Positions 36,440 to 47,527 of a stretch of 64,000 nt of DNA are shown in pieces. The translations under genes were made by a program, and so were the position numbers. The notes beneath the pieces were generated by a model. It was not told where the DNA came from and ran no database searches. It saw nothing but the letters and a program-made list of their open reading frames with translations. The stretch is from Bicyclus anynana (taxonomy: Eukaryota; Arthropoda; Insecta; Lepidoptera; Nymphalidae), in NCBI RefSeq assembly GCF_947172395.1, contig NC_069100.1, positions 2,423,001-2,487,000 on the forward strand. The letters run 5' to 3'. Positions within the stretch are counted from its first letter, which is position 1. Every line of letters starts with the position of its first letter.

Positions 36440-36815
36440 TTAATTGATTATGAAACACGGCTAAAACTCACATGATGTAAGGTTGGAATATACCCGACTA
36501 GTTTCGAACCCATACCGGGGCCTTAGTTATGAGCTGGTTCTGTGCGGTCTTCTGAAGATGACATTAATGAACCGTCGGAGAGTGTAGCGGAACCTTCACT
36601 CCCCACTACTCAACCCCTCTCCCAGCGCGCGATGCGAGCGGCTGCGCGCCGCGCCGCCGCTTGGATCTGGCCGCGTTGCAAGAACCATCTCATGACTAAG
36701 GGCCCCGTATGGGTTCGAAACTAGTCAGGCATACTCCAACCTTATATCATGTGAGTTTTAGCCGTGGTTCATAATCAATTAATATGAATAACACTCACGA
36801 TAGTTTAAATTCTAA
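36440..36815. mobile_element. Long-inverted-repeat element, copy 1, with coding-like insert
   Basis: About 98 bp at 36440-36537 are repeated inverted at 36685-36782, starting TTAATTGATTATG. A further 33 bp belong to the right end only. Flanks match at 11 of 12 positions (ACTATTGGATAG at 36428-36439, AATATTGGATAG at 36816-36827), a long target duplication as in Mutator-like elements. The 147-bp interior is GC-rich and absent from copy 2 (56134-56358). It reads in one frame as SSEDDINEPSESVAEPSL then PTTQPLSQRAMRAAARRA. Confidence 0.7.
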
Positions 36816-38690
36816 AATATTGGATAGTTAGTCGAACAAATTTGATCTCTTATTGATAAATAAATATTATATCTGTTAGTGTTTATTTGTATAAAAAAAA
36901 ATACCAAATATTTTACTACAACGAAAAATATTTTTTGTGATAGTTATTATTAGAAATGATATTCATTTAAATTTTACAAGAGTTGATTAATAAAAATGAA
37001 GCCATAAACCATACTAAAAATGGTTGCATCTATTAAAAATATTAGCCTATTCCTTTTTTTTATAACATCACTTCAATATCGTACTAGTACGTGGATATTT
37101 GTATCTTTCGCGTGTAGTGACGTGATGTGTTGTTTGTTGTTGCTGCTTTTCACGTTGGCCAATATGTTGGCTATCATATAGTGCTGGTGTTTCTGAACAA
37201 CCACAATATTCGCCACATTCTTAGCCAACATTAAAAGGGAGTGAATTAATCAACATCCTCGCATCCCTTTTAGATTCCCGCGTTATAAACGTCAATATTG
37301 GCGGAGTAATATTGCCAACATAATTATTGGAATAATTGCAAACGTATGCGTTCAGAAACCGCCACATCCAACTCTTTGCAACATCATAACAAAATAATGA
37401 TAACAGTTTTTTTTTAAATAAACACGTCGAATTCTTAACCTTTCTGTTTTCGTTGGTTAAAAAGGTTAGATGATGATAGAAAATTAAACAAAAAACTGTA
37501 TTTTATTCTTTATTACACATGATTTAAAATATATAATTTTTTAATAATTAAAAATGGTGCAAATAAACAATCAATCAAATTCAACTCAATTATTATTTAT
37601 ACAATTCTATATATGAGTGTGTGTTGGGATATTGAGAATAAATCTGTATTATATTATTTTATATCGTGATTTCTTTTAATCCTTTCCTCTATATAACATA
37701 AATATATCTTCAAAAAAACTGGAAACAATATTTTTCTTCAAAATTTTAGTATAAGACAAACTAGAGTTTGGCTAATGAAAGTAGATATTGAAAACGCCCG
37801 GCAAAAAAATATCTACTAATCTTTATTTAAAAAAACGCATATGTGTGAAAACATCACTATATGTTGAATAAAATTAAATTGCAATTATTTAACTTGAGTT
37901 ATTTAAATACTTGCACTATTGTTTTAAAAACGTCCTTCATTTTGTTTTAAAGGACATGTCCCAATTTTGTATGGAGGCTGGGCCTTTATTCCGAGTATCA
38001 ACTAAGCAGAACAAATTATTTTTATCATAAAAGAACATAAAATATAGGGCTTAAAACCTAAAATGAAAACTTTTTGGAACCCGCATTTTACTTTTATTAA
38101 TTAAATAAAATGTATTTTTTTCCATTAGCTGACAACATTGATTGAGAATTTTTATCATGGCAACATGCATGTAACTCGCACCCTGACAGATTGTGGTAAG
38201 ATTTAAGGCGGTTCTAAAGCAATTTATGGATATTTTTATGGCATGCTTCTCTGTCTACTATTTAATGTTTCTTGTGTCATATTGACATTTGACAATATTA
38301 CATGACATTGACATCTTACACCGGATATTAATTCAATTCCAGTTATTATCATTGGCTGTTTTTATTGTATTGTCTATGTTTAATTTGTTGACAAGGAAGC
38401 GAAATTAAAAAAAATATTTCTATATAAAATAAATAAAAATATAAAAATATTTTGCTGGTTCCAAAAATTCTGAAAATTGTTTTTTAAGCAGTAAAATATA
38501 CTATCAACACGCTTGTAAATTATAAATAATAAAGGCCCATTTTGGGGTATGTCCATTGCCACTCGATTTCAGTCTCTAATTTCATTAGCCAAACTCTACT
38601 AAGTTTCTTGCAGGCAATTCTTGGTCGAACATCCTATTTTGGGTTATAGAAAACCCTTAATAACTGACAGAATTATTTTTTATTTATACC

Positions 38691-38725
38691 AGCACTTTCA
38701 ATAATTAATAATTATTGAAAGTGCT
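38691..38725. repeat. Perfect 16-bp stem palindrome
   Basis: AGCACTTTCAATAATT, a 3-nt AAT loop and AATTATTGAAAGTGCT form a perfect hairpin. No adjacent gene or run of T suggests a terminator; it may be a collapsed MITE. Confidence 0.6.
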
Positions 38726-38999
38726 CGTTTAGTTTAAAGTAAGCCTATTTGAATGATTATGATAGCATCAAAGTTATTCAAAACGAAAACATAATTGCAC
38801 ATTTATCTAAATTATTTATTTTTATCTGACACTTCAAAAGATGATGATTTTAGCTCATAGGCAGGATGAATGAAAGGAGTATTACATACGGAATTTGAGC
38901 GGAGAGTGAAATGTTGAAATGGAAGGCCAAGGCGAAGGTTTCAGGACAAATCCAGGACATATATGTGTGGACTTAGTGAACATATATCTATAATCTATA

Positions 39000-39215
39000 T
39001 CCATACTATTATAAATGTGAAAGTGTGTATGTCTGTTTGTCCGTCTTTCTTGGCATAACGGAACGACGAATTGAAAGAGCGTGACATAGGCTACTTTTGT
39101 CTTTCTAACCCCCACTTCCCTAAAATGGGGGGTGGTAATTTGTATGGAGCATTTGTAGGGTAGGGGTAGAGTAGGTAAGGAAGAAGTCAAAGCGAAGCTT
39201 GACCGGGTCCAATAG
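39000..39215 (+). mobile_element. Helitron-like element with short GGGTA tract
   Basis: It starts TCCATACTATTATAAATG and has a GTAGGGTAGGGGTAGAGTAG tract. It ends AGCGAAGCTTGACCGGGTCC AATAG, where the final CTAG has decayed to ATAG. Confidence 0.5.
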
Positions 39216-39682
39216 TTAGCTATATTTCTCTAGATGAAAATCATCAATGTCGAAAAATTATGTTTTATACTTTGACGATTGAGTATCTGGACCGCCACAA
39301 CAGTCTAAACTCTAAACTCTATAATTGGCTATCATACAGTAAAAGCATAGACTGACAAACTTTTAGTCATTATTATGTCTGGCTCTTGCAGGCTCTCGGT
39401 CTATTATGGTAGCCGATTTTGACATTAGTGGTTGAAGCATAGACAGAAAAAGTCTTTAGACAACAGATTTTGACATCCCAAAATACTACAAATTTTTCAC
39501 CAATATATGCTAAGTCAACTGATATAACTTGTTCGTTAACTTGACATCTGACTATCGAACACAACTAAACAAACTTAATTCGAGCCAGATGTCAAGTTAA
39601 TCCGCACGAGCTGTACTTGCTACTTGTACTGCAATTTTGTACTCAAACAACCATATTTGGACCGTCGTTAAGCACATGTCTC

Positions 39683-39793
39683 ATTTTTCACTAAGTTCAC
39701 ACAAGGTTTCTAGATAGAAAACTTGTGTGAACTTAGTAAAAAATAGACTTCAATCTGTAGACAGAGTAGATACTCTGTCTACGGATTGAAGTC
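39683..39793. repeat. Two adjacent long hairpins
   Basis: Hairpin 1 pairs 39683-39705 with 39722-39744 (ACTAAGTTCACACAAG against CTTGTGTGAACTTAGT). Hairpin 2 pairs 39746-39768 with 39771-39793 (GACTTCAATC then TGTAGACAGAGTA) with one G-U. They lie in intergenic DNA with no gene nearby. Confidence 0.65.
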
Positions 39794-40488
39794 CATTTTG
39801 CTTTGACATTTTTTATTGTTAATGTGATGATTAATTAATTAATTAAGAAATAATCAAGCGAGTCGTAGAGAAGGTGGCTCAGGATCGTGATGTTTTTAAG
39901 TCCCTACAAAAGCCCTTTGTGGAGTGGACGTCCATCGGTTGATATGATAATGAATGTGATGATTGAGTGCATTGTAGTGACTACTGTTAGCTTCTATCAT
40001 AGTACTGAAATATATTATCTAAACAATACATACATATCAAATTTCCGTTTGTGCAAAACACATAAAAATACCTTTAATTTTTTTACTTAAAATTAAAAAA
40101 CAAGTTCTTGTGAGGATATAGAAAACAATAAAAGACCTTTTTTTGTACAAAACTTCAGCCCTTATATTATTAGTAAAGATAACCTGAAATTTGTACATCA
40201 AACCTGTTTTTTATTAAAGACAACTAATTTTTGTTCAATGTCATTTATATTTTGAAAAGATTTAAAAGAAATCACGATAAATAGTTAATTGTTAACAAAA
40301 AAATATTCCACCTAGGTAATAAGACTCAAAATGTAGCTCTTGCTAAGGAACCTTCTTGATATTTTGTAAGTTGTATATAAATAGCCAATTCATGATAATT
40401 ATATATATATGTATATTAAAAAAATATATCTTAAAAAAATTGAAATAAAAAAAGGAATAAAATATATATACAGAACAGATATCAGTAT

Positions 40489-40494
40489 TTTATT
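40489..40494 (-). terminator. Candidate poly(A) signal of the minus-strand zinc-finger gene
   Basis: On the minus strand AATAAA falls about 30 nt after the TAA at 40525-40523. This spacing supports 40523-40602 as a genuine 3'-terminal exon. Confidence 0.45.
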
Positions 40495-40522
40495 ATCCCT
40501 CAATATAAAATTCATCTTTAGA

Positions 40523-40602
40523 TTAGACTTCATTGTGGAACTTAACAAAAGTATCTAAGGATTTAAAAGTTATGCTAAAAGTAGCCACATCGTCTGGAGT
40601 CA
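40523..40602 (-). CDS. Possible terminal exon of the ZAD zinc-finger gene
   Basis: After a good 3' splice site (TTTTATTTTTTCAG, ending at 40603) the minus strand reads, from the third base of the exon, TPDDVATFSITFKSLDTFVK then FHNEV and TAA at 40525-40523. A poly(A) hexamer follows. The exon needs one base carried over from the previous exon, but the visible donor of the preceding exon (41202) is in phase 0. A micro-exon could lie between, or the gene could end at TGA 41146 instead. Confidence 0.4.
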
Positions 40603-40689
40603 CTGAAAAAATAAAATGAAGTTTGTTTAACTATCTTTATAAAGGAGGTATCCACAGTTTTTGTATGTGAGCCATATACTTCTAAAGAG

Positions 40690-40866
40690 AATTTTCGAAA
40701 ATTCTCTGGTATGCAGGTTTTCCTTCACTGTTTGAGACACGTGATATTTAATTTCTTAAAATGCACACAACTGAAAAGTTGGAGATGCATGCCCCGGACC
40801 GGATTCAAACCCACATCCTCCGGAATCAGATGCAGAGGTCATATTCACTGGGCTATAACGGCAGTA
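40690..40866 (-). repeat. Truncated family A SINE
   Basis: Reverse-orientation SINE: GAGAATTTTCGAAAATTC, TTTCCTTCACTGTTTGAGAC, GATGCATGCCCCGGACCGGA and the head GGTCATATTCACTGGGCTAT. A MITE fragment (40868-41030) follows directly. Confidence 0.6.
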
Positions 40867-40867
40867 G

Positions 40868-41030
40868 GTAAACTCTCACATCGAAAATATTTAACACCAA
40901 TACATATATCCTGTGTCCTTACAACACACAGGTATAAATTAAACACGTTAGATTATGACCATAATAGTTTTGACAGAGGGATAACCTCTAGCAAGGCAGG
41001 TCCTACAGAAGTTGGTCTAAGCCAGGATCA
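40868..41030. repeat. hAT-like MITE fragment
   Basis: GTAAACTCTCACATCGAAAA, TATCCTGTGTCCTTACAA and GGCAGGTCCTACAGAAGTTG, GTCTAAG parallel 43196-43408. They share the terminal motif of the MITE at 3445-3756. Confidence 0.45.
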
Positions 41031-41145
41031 CATGATCAAAGCCATTGGGTGGCTCAAAAGGGCTAGAACCCAGAGCCGTAAAGCTCATTATTAAAAAAAA
41101 ATATTTATATTTTTTTTTAATAATGAAATAAAATTATTATAAAAG

Positions 41146-44100
41146 TCATTGGTCTCTTGAGGATGTTAAGACAGACAATTGAAATGAATTCATGTTAATT
41201 ACCCATTTGGTTTGCTTGGCTTCAGTTTGCGCGGCTTGCAGCTCCAGGATATCGTTTTGTATGGAGACGCTCAACTCTTGTATGGGCACAGTTTCAGTTT
41301 TCCAAAACACGTTTTGGTGTTTGCTGGTTCTGGTGGGACGTTTGTGCGCCTTCAGATGGACCTGTAAGTCAACAATGGGACAGATTCAGATATTTGAAAC
41401 AATAATAATATCTTTTAAATCTATATTTTATAAAAAAGGTAAACAATACAATTTGGACTTATATTATATGTATATGTGAAGGTAAGTCTGTGTCTGTGTT
41501 TTTTCATGATTTATGCGCAATTTTTCATGATTGTGCTTGGAGGTCATGTCCAGAAGTGATAAGGTTATGCACAATATTAACATATAAATGCGAAAGGTCA
41601 CAGGATTCATCACGAAATCTCGAAAACCGCTTGACGTACAAAGCTGAAATTTGGCAGGGAGGTAGTTTATAGTTAGTAGGTAACCTATCCATTAAGAACG
41701 GATTTTGCCATTGGTTGAAATTTGTTTATTTCTCGTCACGAGATTATTTCGTTGGTCGCACGTTAGCGCCACAGGGCCGACGAGGGCTTGACGGTTAAGC
41801 CAACCATTGGCGGTGCAACCGGAAATAGCGCTCTTTCACTGCGTTGGGACGAATGAGATGGGACTCCACTGGAAGATATTTTTACCACTGGTTAACATCG
41901 CATATCGATTGTTAAGTTATATAGTCAAACATTATCAACCTAACCAGCATTAGAGCAGAAGCACTTGGGGTGACACCCCAAGCCATGCCATTTTTGAGTG
42001 TCCGGCTTGCGCGGATCTGAGATTGGTGGCACAGGGAACGCACAGCGCCGTAAGCTCTCGAAACTTAATAACACGTATGCTGAATAGCGAAAAAGAGTGA
42101 CAAGCATACGTGCAAATGATGAAAGAAACAATGAGGAGAAGAGAGGTTCGAGAAAAAGAAGAGAGAAAATTCGTAAGAGGGGGGCATGAAGTAATGCATT
42201 GCGGTCCCGTGCCACCCTTGGAGTAGAGGAGGTTATTTTAGTCCGTGCAAGTCGGACATGCCCTGTCAACAGGCAGGAGTCCGCAGGGATTTTTTCCTCC
42301 TCAAGGAAAAAAAAAAAAAAAAGAGCAGAAGCACTAAATTCCTTATCTAGTTAAAATAGATTGATGGTGATGGTGAATATGTAGGTCAATACCTAAAAAA
42401 TTAAAAAAAAAAAACAGCACCTTTTTGATATGCGTGTTGACCATAGAGCGCAGATGGAAGAGCGCGGGACACAGCGGGCAGCGGCGCGCGGGCGCCGTGT
42501 GCGCGCACACCGCGTGCTGGTTGCGTCTGTTCAGCGACACGAAGCCGCGCCCGCACACCTGGCGGTAGTTCATTAAAAAAAAATAATGCATATGACGTCG
42601 TTCAATCTCTTGTTGGCTTGTGCCGACGATATGGCGCGACTTCTTTCCGTAAAGATTAGGGAGTTAGAGAGAGGTAACGATTAGAAAGACTTGCTATTAT
42701 AAGGCGCTCGTCGTACGGTCGGCTTCAGTATTCTCGTTGTGTAATTATTTATGGATTACTTGGGATAGACGGGGAGAGTGACTTGAGTGGAAAAGGGGAG
42801 TGTTAGTTAACTGTCAAAGATATCTTTAACCCTACACACGACGATCACAAGTGCGTGACTCCACTCAAGGTCATTCTCTGCCACTCTAGGGTCTTATTTT
42901 GGCTACAGTTTAATTTATTAATCAAGTTGTCATTTGAATTTAAATTTGGAATCTGAAATTTGAATTAGAGATCCGTACATCGCAGACGTAGGGCCGCTCG
43001 TTGGTGTGCAGGCGCTCGTGCCACAGCAGCGCGCGCTCGTCCACGAAGTGCTTCCCGCACGCCGCGCAAGTGTGCGCGCGCGCCCGCGCCGCCGGCGTGC
43101 ACTTGCGTTTGCTTGCGTTTTGTCTGAGAACAATTTGTTACGCATCACTCTCAGACCATTTACATTGGACATGTACAATTACATCGCACTACATATAGGT
43201 AAACTCACACATCGAAAATATATAACACCAATAAAAATATCCTGTGTCCTTACACTACATACACTATAATTTTATACACACGTGTTATTTTAACACAATG
43301 AAACATCGATTCTATAGACGCAGTTTGCATGAATACGTTAGATCATGATCATATAGCTTTAACAAAGGCAGGTCCAATAGAAACTAATTGGTCTAAGGCA
43401 TCACTGGACGCCCCTTCACGTTGACGCCGACGTTCGATAGTTTCATAATCTTGAAACGTATGTATCTTGAACTACGGATAACTTGATGACTCTAGGTGTA
43501 TGAGGATGGCTAAAGAAGAGTTGGTTGGTGTATGTGAAAGTGGATATGGTCCACGATTTACAAGGTCATTTCAAGGGACATGGGTTTTATCCACAAATGT
43601 GAAGCCGTCAAGACTGATATGTTTAAGTCAAAATAATAGGTACAAAGAGTCTAGCGCCCGCTGTAACAGTTTGTACACAAAGAACACCTCGGCACTTAAC
43701 TGCTGCGTTTTCGGGTAGTTTTAAACACGCTGCCACCAAGTGTTGGAATAATCTACCTTGCCCCATGCGCAATGTCAGTAAGTCTAAAGCCTAGATATAC
43801 CGTCAAAAAAAAATTGTTTTTGCAACAACAGGGTAAGTATACCTAAGAAAGTGTGTCCAATAAACTAATTTCCTTTCTATCTTTCTAAAACATTTTCCCG
43901 AACGGCCCTCTAAGAACTCAGTCTCAGAAGACGCTATTAGAGAATTCCTCCACCAACCTCTTCTACTTCTGCCTTCATGCCTTTCTACGCCAGACTAAAC
44001 ACTTACTTACCGTAGATACATTGTTGTTCATCTCGTGTTTCTTGATGTGACTCAATGTCTCAGAAGACGCTATCAGAGAGTTCTTCCACCAACCTCTTCT

Positions 44101-47100
44101 ACTTCTGCCTTCAGACCTTTCTACGCCAGACTGACCACTTACTTACCGGACATCGTTGTTCATCTCGTGTTTCTTGATGTGCAGGTCGAAGCTGATCTCC
44201 CCCTTGTACATCCTGCCGCAATAGTAGCATGTGAACTTCTTCACGTGCTTCTTGTCGTGGTGCTCCTTTAAATACTGCAACACAAAATTGTAACGTGTCA
44301 GTACGTTTGCCATTCGTTTAACAATACCCGAATCTATACTAATATTATATTAGTAAAGAGGAATTTGATAGTTTGTGTCTTCGCATTGAATAAGCTCCGA
44401 AAATTCTACACCAAATAGAAAAAATCTTTCACTGTTGGGAAGGAAACTAGAAGCGTGGAAGTAGAGTAGTAGTAGAGGGAGTACAAAAGATCAAGGTATA
44501 ATATATTTATATTACGAGTACGAAGCGAGTAGGCCGGTGACTTGGCAGGTGAACCAATGATATTGCAAAAATCGCTGGCAAGACGTGGGTTAAACTTGCT
44601 AAAGATTGGCAAAGGTGGTCCGCACTGGAGGAGGCTTTTTACCCTTATAATGTTTAAAATTTATTTTTTGGAAATAAATAAAAAATATTTTAAATTGTTC
44701 AGCACATTACTTACTTGTAAAACCAGAAATAAAAGGCTTTTTTTATATATACTTATATTAATAATAGTATTGTTTTCGGCTTTTTATATCTTTATTGCTA
44801 CTTGCATTGTTGTGTATCCAGGCATAAGAGTTAAAATACACCATGCTAGTTTCACCGTCTGTAAGCTGCCCCGATATTTAGCAGTCCAATACAAGAAACC
44901 CCTTAAAAACATTAATAATGACCTCACGCTGATTCACACCGTAGCGAAAAAAAAATATTTTCAATTAATGAATGATAAAAATCATTATAAAAAATACAAT
45001 GTCTCTTACCATCAAATGAGATTGTGTAAACACCCACCTCTTCATCTTTGAAGAACAATCCGCAGACTTCGCAAACGTGCGCGCCGTCCGACTCGGCGAT
45101 TGCCTTCACCTCCTCGTGCCACTTGAAGTGCGCTATGATGGTGTCGCGCTTCTTGAACACCATGTTGCATGTGGCGCACGTGTGGATGCCTGTGTGGCTC
45201 TGCAGGTGCTTGGTGAACTCGCTCTCGTCCTCTATTATTGCTTGGCAGACCTTTATATAAAAAGGTCAAAAATATTATTACTTTCGTCTATTTTTTGATT
45301 ATTCCAGTTCCTTGGCCTCTCTAGAACTGCAGCAAGATCTATATTAGAACCTATCCAAAGCTGCTCTAATAGAATCTTACCATTAGTTAGGTTAGGCAGG
45401 GAAAACAACATGAGCGGAGGAGGGGAGTGTTGGTCGATCGTCAAGGAATTCCTTAACCCTACATCATAGAGTCACAAGTCCAGGACTCTGCTCGGCATTT
45501 TTCTCTCTACCACGCGATGGACCCGGCACGTGTTCCGTGAATCCATGGAATGCTAAGATATTCGTCTCTCAAATACCTACTATATTTCCTTTAACTACGT
45601 ACACCGCGTGGTGGTGTCGTCGAAAAGGTTAAGCGCGACGCTCAACGCGATATACCTAATATTTCTTTCGCTATTGCCCATTATAATTGAATTAAGCTTG
45701 GAATACTGTTTTTTTTACCTAGATTGTAGACCGCTAGCACAAAGTGACAACGAAGATGAAGAGAATGAATGAGAGCTCAGCGACCAAAGCTTTTGAGACT
45801 GAGACCACATCATTACAGAGATAATTCAAATTGCTGAAGAAGCCAGCAGATTGGGTTCAGATGAGGTTTCATCATCATTCATCTGCCTCTTTGAGACATA
45901 TACAGCAGTTTTACAGGTTGCGGTAAAAGAACATAGTTGTTCGATGCAAAGAATATTAGAGTTAAGTTGCTTGATTTAATAATAATAATTTTTCTTAACT
46001 TTAACTACTTGCCTCAGGTAAATAACATATTTATGTACCTGACAAACAAAAAGATCAATCCCATGTTCTTCCTTCATATGCTCCTTCAATTTACTAACAA
46101 ATCTGTACCTCACAGGGCATTTGCTACAACATTTGTATTCCATTGGATTCCGTTTCCTGCCTCTCTTCTTTTTAACATTGGAATCTGTCAAATTGGAATC
46201 TAATTTGTTACTGTGAGATGATAGGAGATTCAACTCTTTAGATTCTGGAAACTTTTTCAAGTAATCTTTTAACTTAACACTTTTATTATCTATAAGTATC
46301 AAACTTCCATCTTTTTGAGGCCTATAGAACTCTGGTGCACCGTTTTCATTTAGTAACATAACTAAATCATCTTCCCATTTAACATCTATTTGTTTTTCAT
46401 CTTTCTTTACAGTGTTTGATTTGCCTAAGTTGTAAATTTCACTTTTTGTTTGGAAACTATTTAACAAAGAACTATTGATAGTTGTTTCTATGTTACTCAG
46501 TGATATTATAGGCAGAGTTATGCACAATGAGTCAGAAGTGAAGTCCTGTAGGATGTTTGATTGTAGTTGATTGTTGATTTCGTTAACATAAAAGTTTACA
46601 ACTTGTTGACTTCTCCGTGAGGTCAGATAAAACTTATAGGCCTGTGTAGCACACACGAAACAGTTGGAACATATTCTGTATTCATCCACATTTGATATCT
46701 GAAATTAAATAATTGTATTTTAACGACTTAAGTCGTAGTAGTGGTGAATGGTGGCTACCCCATAGTGGTGTGCACTTCGCAGATGCAAAACGCACTGCTT
46801 ACCCTGGACATGGCCACTATAGCTTGGCAAGTTCATTGATGACACTCCCATGATATGCGGGTAATGGGAAGGGAAGGACTGCGTGGGCATTGCTACCCCC
46901 CTCCCTATCCTGGTGGACCATCCGGAGTGTTATGAACGAATTTTCCAAGCTATAACTACAAATCAATATTCAAGTAGAAGTTTATTGGTTCCACTGACTG
47001 ATAATTAATGCGTTTGTTTTATATTTTATATCTGTATATATAAAAGAAAGTTGGGTTTGGTACAACACTTATAACTCGAGATATGCTGGACCAATTTGGC

Positions 47101-47527
47101 TTAAAATTGGTGAAATGATCGCTGAGAACCAGGAGAAGGACATAGGATACTTAGGGTAGGGTTAGGGTTGAGTTGGGGTATGGTGGGTAGGTGTAGGGTG
47201 GGAGTATGGTAGGGTAGGGGTAGGGTAGGCGTACGGGATGGGTAGGGTGGTAGTACAATAGGATAAGGGTAGGGAATGAATCAAAGCGAAGTTTGACCGG
47301 GTTCGCTAGTAATAGGTATTAATGTATTTGTAATCACAAACCTTTACATTACAAACTTGATTTAAAGCATCTGCTATGCTGTAAGTCTTGCCGTCTTTAC
47401 AAATCCTAGAATGAATATTTTGGTAACCATCTCTCAGCGGCATCAGACATATTAGGCAAATGTTATGTTCCAATGTACCATTTACGATATGTTTTACGAG
47501 ATCTTGTAAATTAACAGAGTGCTCCAT
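41146..47527 (-). CDS. ZAD-domain C2H2 zinc-finger protein, eight fingers
   Basis: Probable DNA-binding nuclear regulator; ZAD-ZNF is the large insect zinc-finger class. Exons in transcription order: 47527-47342, 46698-46039, 45250-45038, 44274-44147, 43123-42979, 42558-42421, 41361-41146 (open to TGA). All junctions keep frame. The ZAD zinc ligands are Cys24, Cys27, Cys72 and Cys75, split over the first two exons. A basic run KKKRGRKR (238-245) precedes the fingers. Fingers include YKCCSKCPVRYRFVSKLKEH, HTCATCNMVFKKRDTIIAH, FTCYYCGRMYKGEISFDLH and HTCAACGKHFVDERALLWH. Fingers 2, 4, 7 and 8 are interrupted by introns; the breaks in fingers 2 and 7 fall between the two cysteines. About 561 aa if it ends at 41146; a terminal exon at 40523-40602 may replace that end. 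A 5' UTR intron is likely (acceptor TTTCAG about 14 bp before the ATG). Orthologue not identified. Confidence 0.85.
41470..41710 (-). repeat. Dispersed repeat in the last ZAD-ZNF intron
   Basis: AATGCGAAAGGTCA, TTCATCACGAAATC, GCTGAAATTTGGCAGGGAGG and TAAGAACGGATTTTGC match, inverted, 63800-63985 and in part 32079-32165. It is a widespread short element and I cannot name it. Confidence 0.45.
41965..42321 (+). mobile_element. 5'-truncated non-LTR retrotransposon end with poly(A) and 13-bp target duplication
   Basis: The insert ends in a run of about 16 A. It is flanked by AGAGCAGAAGCAC at 41952-41964 and 42322-42334, the hallmark of target-primed insertion. The body (GCACAGGGAACGCACAGCGC, GTCGGACATGCCCTGTCAAC) has no intact protein. 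It lies in the intron between the exons at 42421 and 41361 of the zinc-finger gene, antisense to it. Confidence 0.8.
43196..43408. repeat. hAT-like MITE fragment in ZAD-ZNF intron 4
   Basis: GTAAACTCACACATCGAAAA, TATCCTGTGTCCTTACACTA, TTCTATAGACGCAGTTTG and GGCAGGTCCAATAG, GGTCTAAGG follow the order of the related copies at 31270 and 40868. Confidence 0.5.
43916..44183 (-). repeat. 134-bp tandem duplication of the exon 4 end and its 5' splice site
   Basis: Two diverged units with a 134-bp offset (about 43916-44049 and 44050-44183). On the minus strand the first covers the last bases of exon 4 (from CACATCAAGAAACACGAGAT) and its donor GTAAGTAAGT. The second, inside the intron, repeats that exon end with small changes and an intact GTAAGTAAG donor at 44010. 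Confidence 0.75.
44333..44550 (+). mobile_element. Helitron-like element, decayed 3' end
   Basis: It starts TCTATACTAATATTATATTA after an A, then AGTAAAGAGGAATTTGATAG and a GAAAAAATCTTTCACTGTTG body. No clear CTAG end is found. It lies in intron 3 of the ZAD zinc-finger gene. Confidence 0.45.
46818..46954. mobile_element. Short TIR element, copy 1 (ZAD-ZNF intron 1)
   Basis: The ends are imperfect inverted repeats TATAGCTTGGCAAGTTCGTT and GTTATGAACGAATTTTCC, AAGCTATA. The centre has CCATGATATGCGGGTAATGG. Copies with the same ends are at 60342-60530 and 62600-62756. Confidence 0.6.
47031..47309 (+). mobile_element. Helitron-like element with GGGTA minisatellite
   Basis: It starts TCTGTATATATAAAAGAAAG and has about 120 bp of GTAGGG/GGGTA-type words. 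It ends AAGCGAAGTTTGACCGGG, TTCGCTAG|T. The end lies 33 bp from the donor of the first ZAD-ZNF coding exon. Confidence 0.6.

Larger units (their letters stand above)
36830..40480. other. Intergenic region with hairpins and repeat fragments
   Basis: No coding exon recognised. It contains a perfect palindrome at 38691-38725, a Helitron-like copy at 39000-39215, two hairpins at 39683-39793 and a SINE tail fragment at about 39870-39945. The rest is AT-rich. Confidence 0.4.

Noticed and set aside
40711..41094. 127-codon plus-strand open frame
   Set aside because: It is composed of a reversed SINE followed by a MITE fragment.
44542..45051. 169-codon plus-strand open frame with a hydrophobic stretch
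   Set aside because: It ends just after the end of exon 3 of the minus-strand zinc-finger gene and otherwise covers its intron 3. The hydrophobic run comes from AT-rich DNA and no splice or family support exists.
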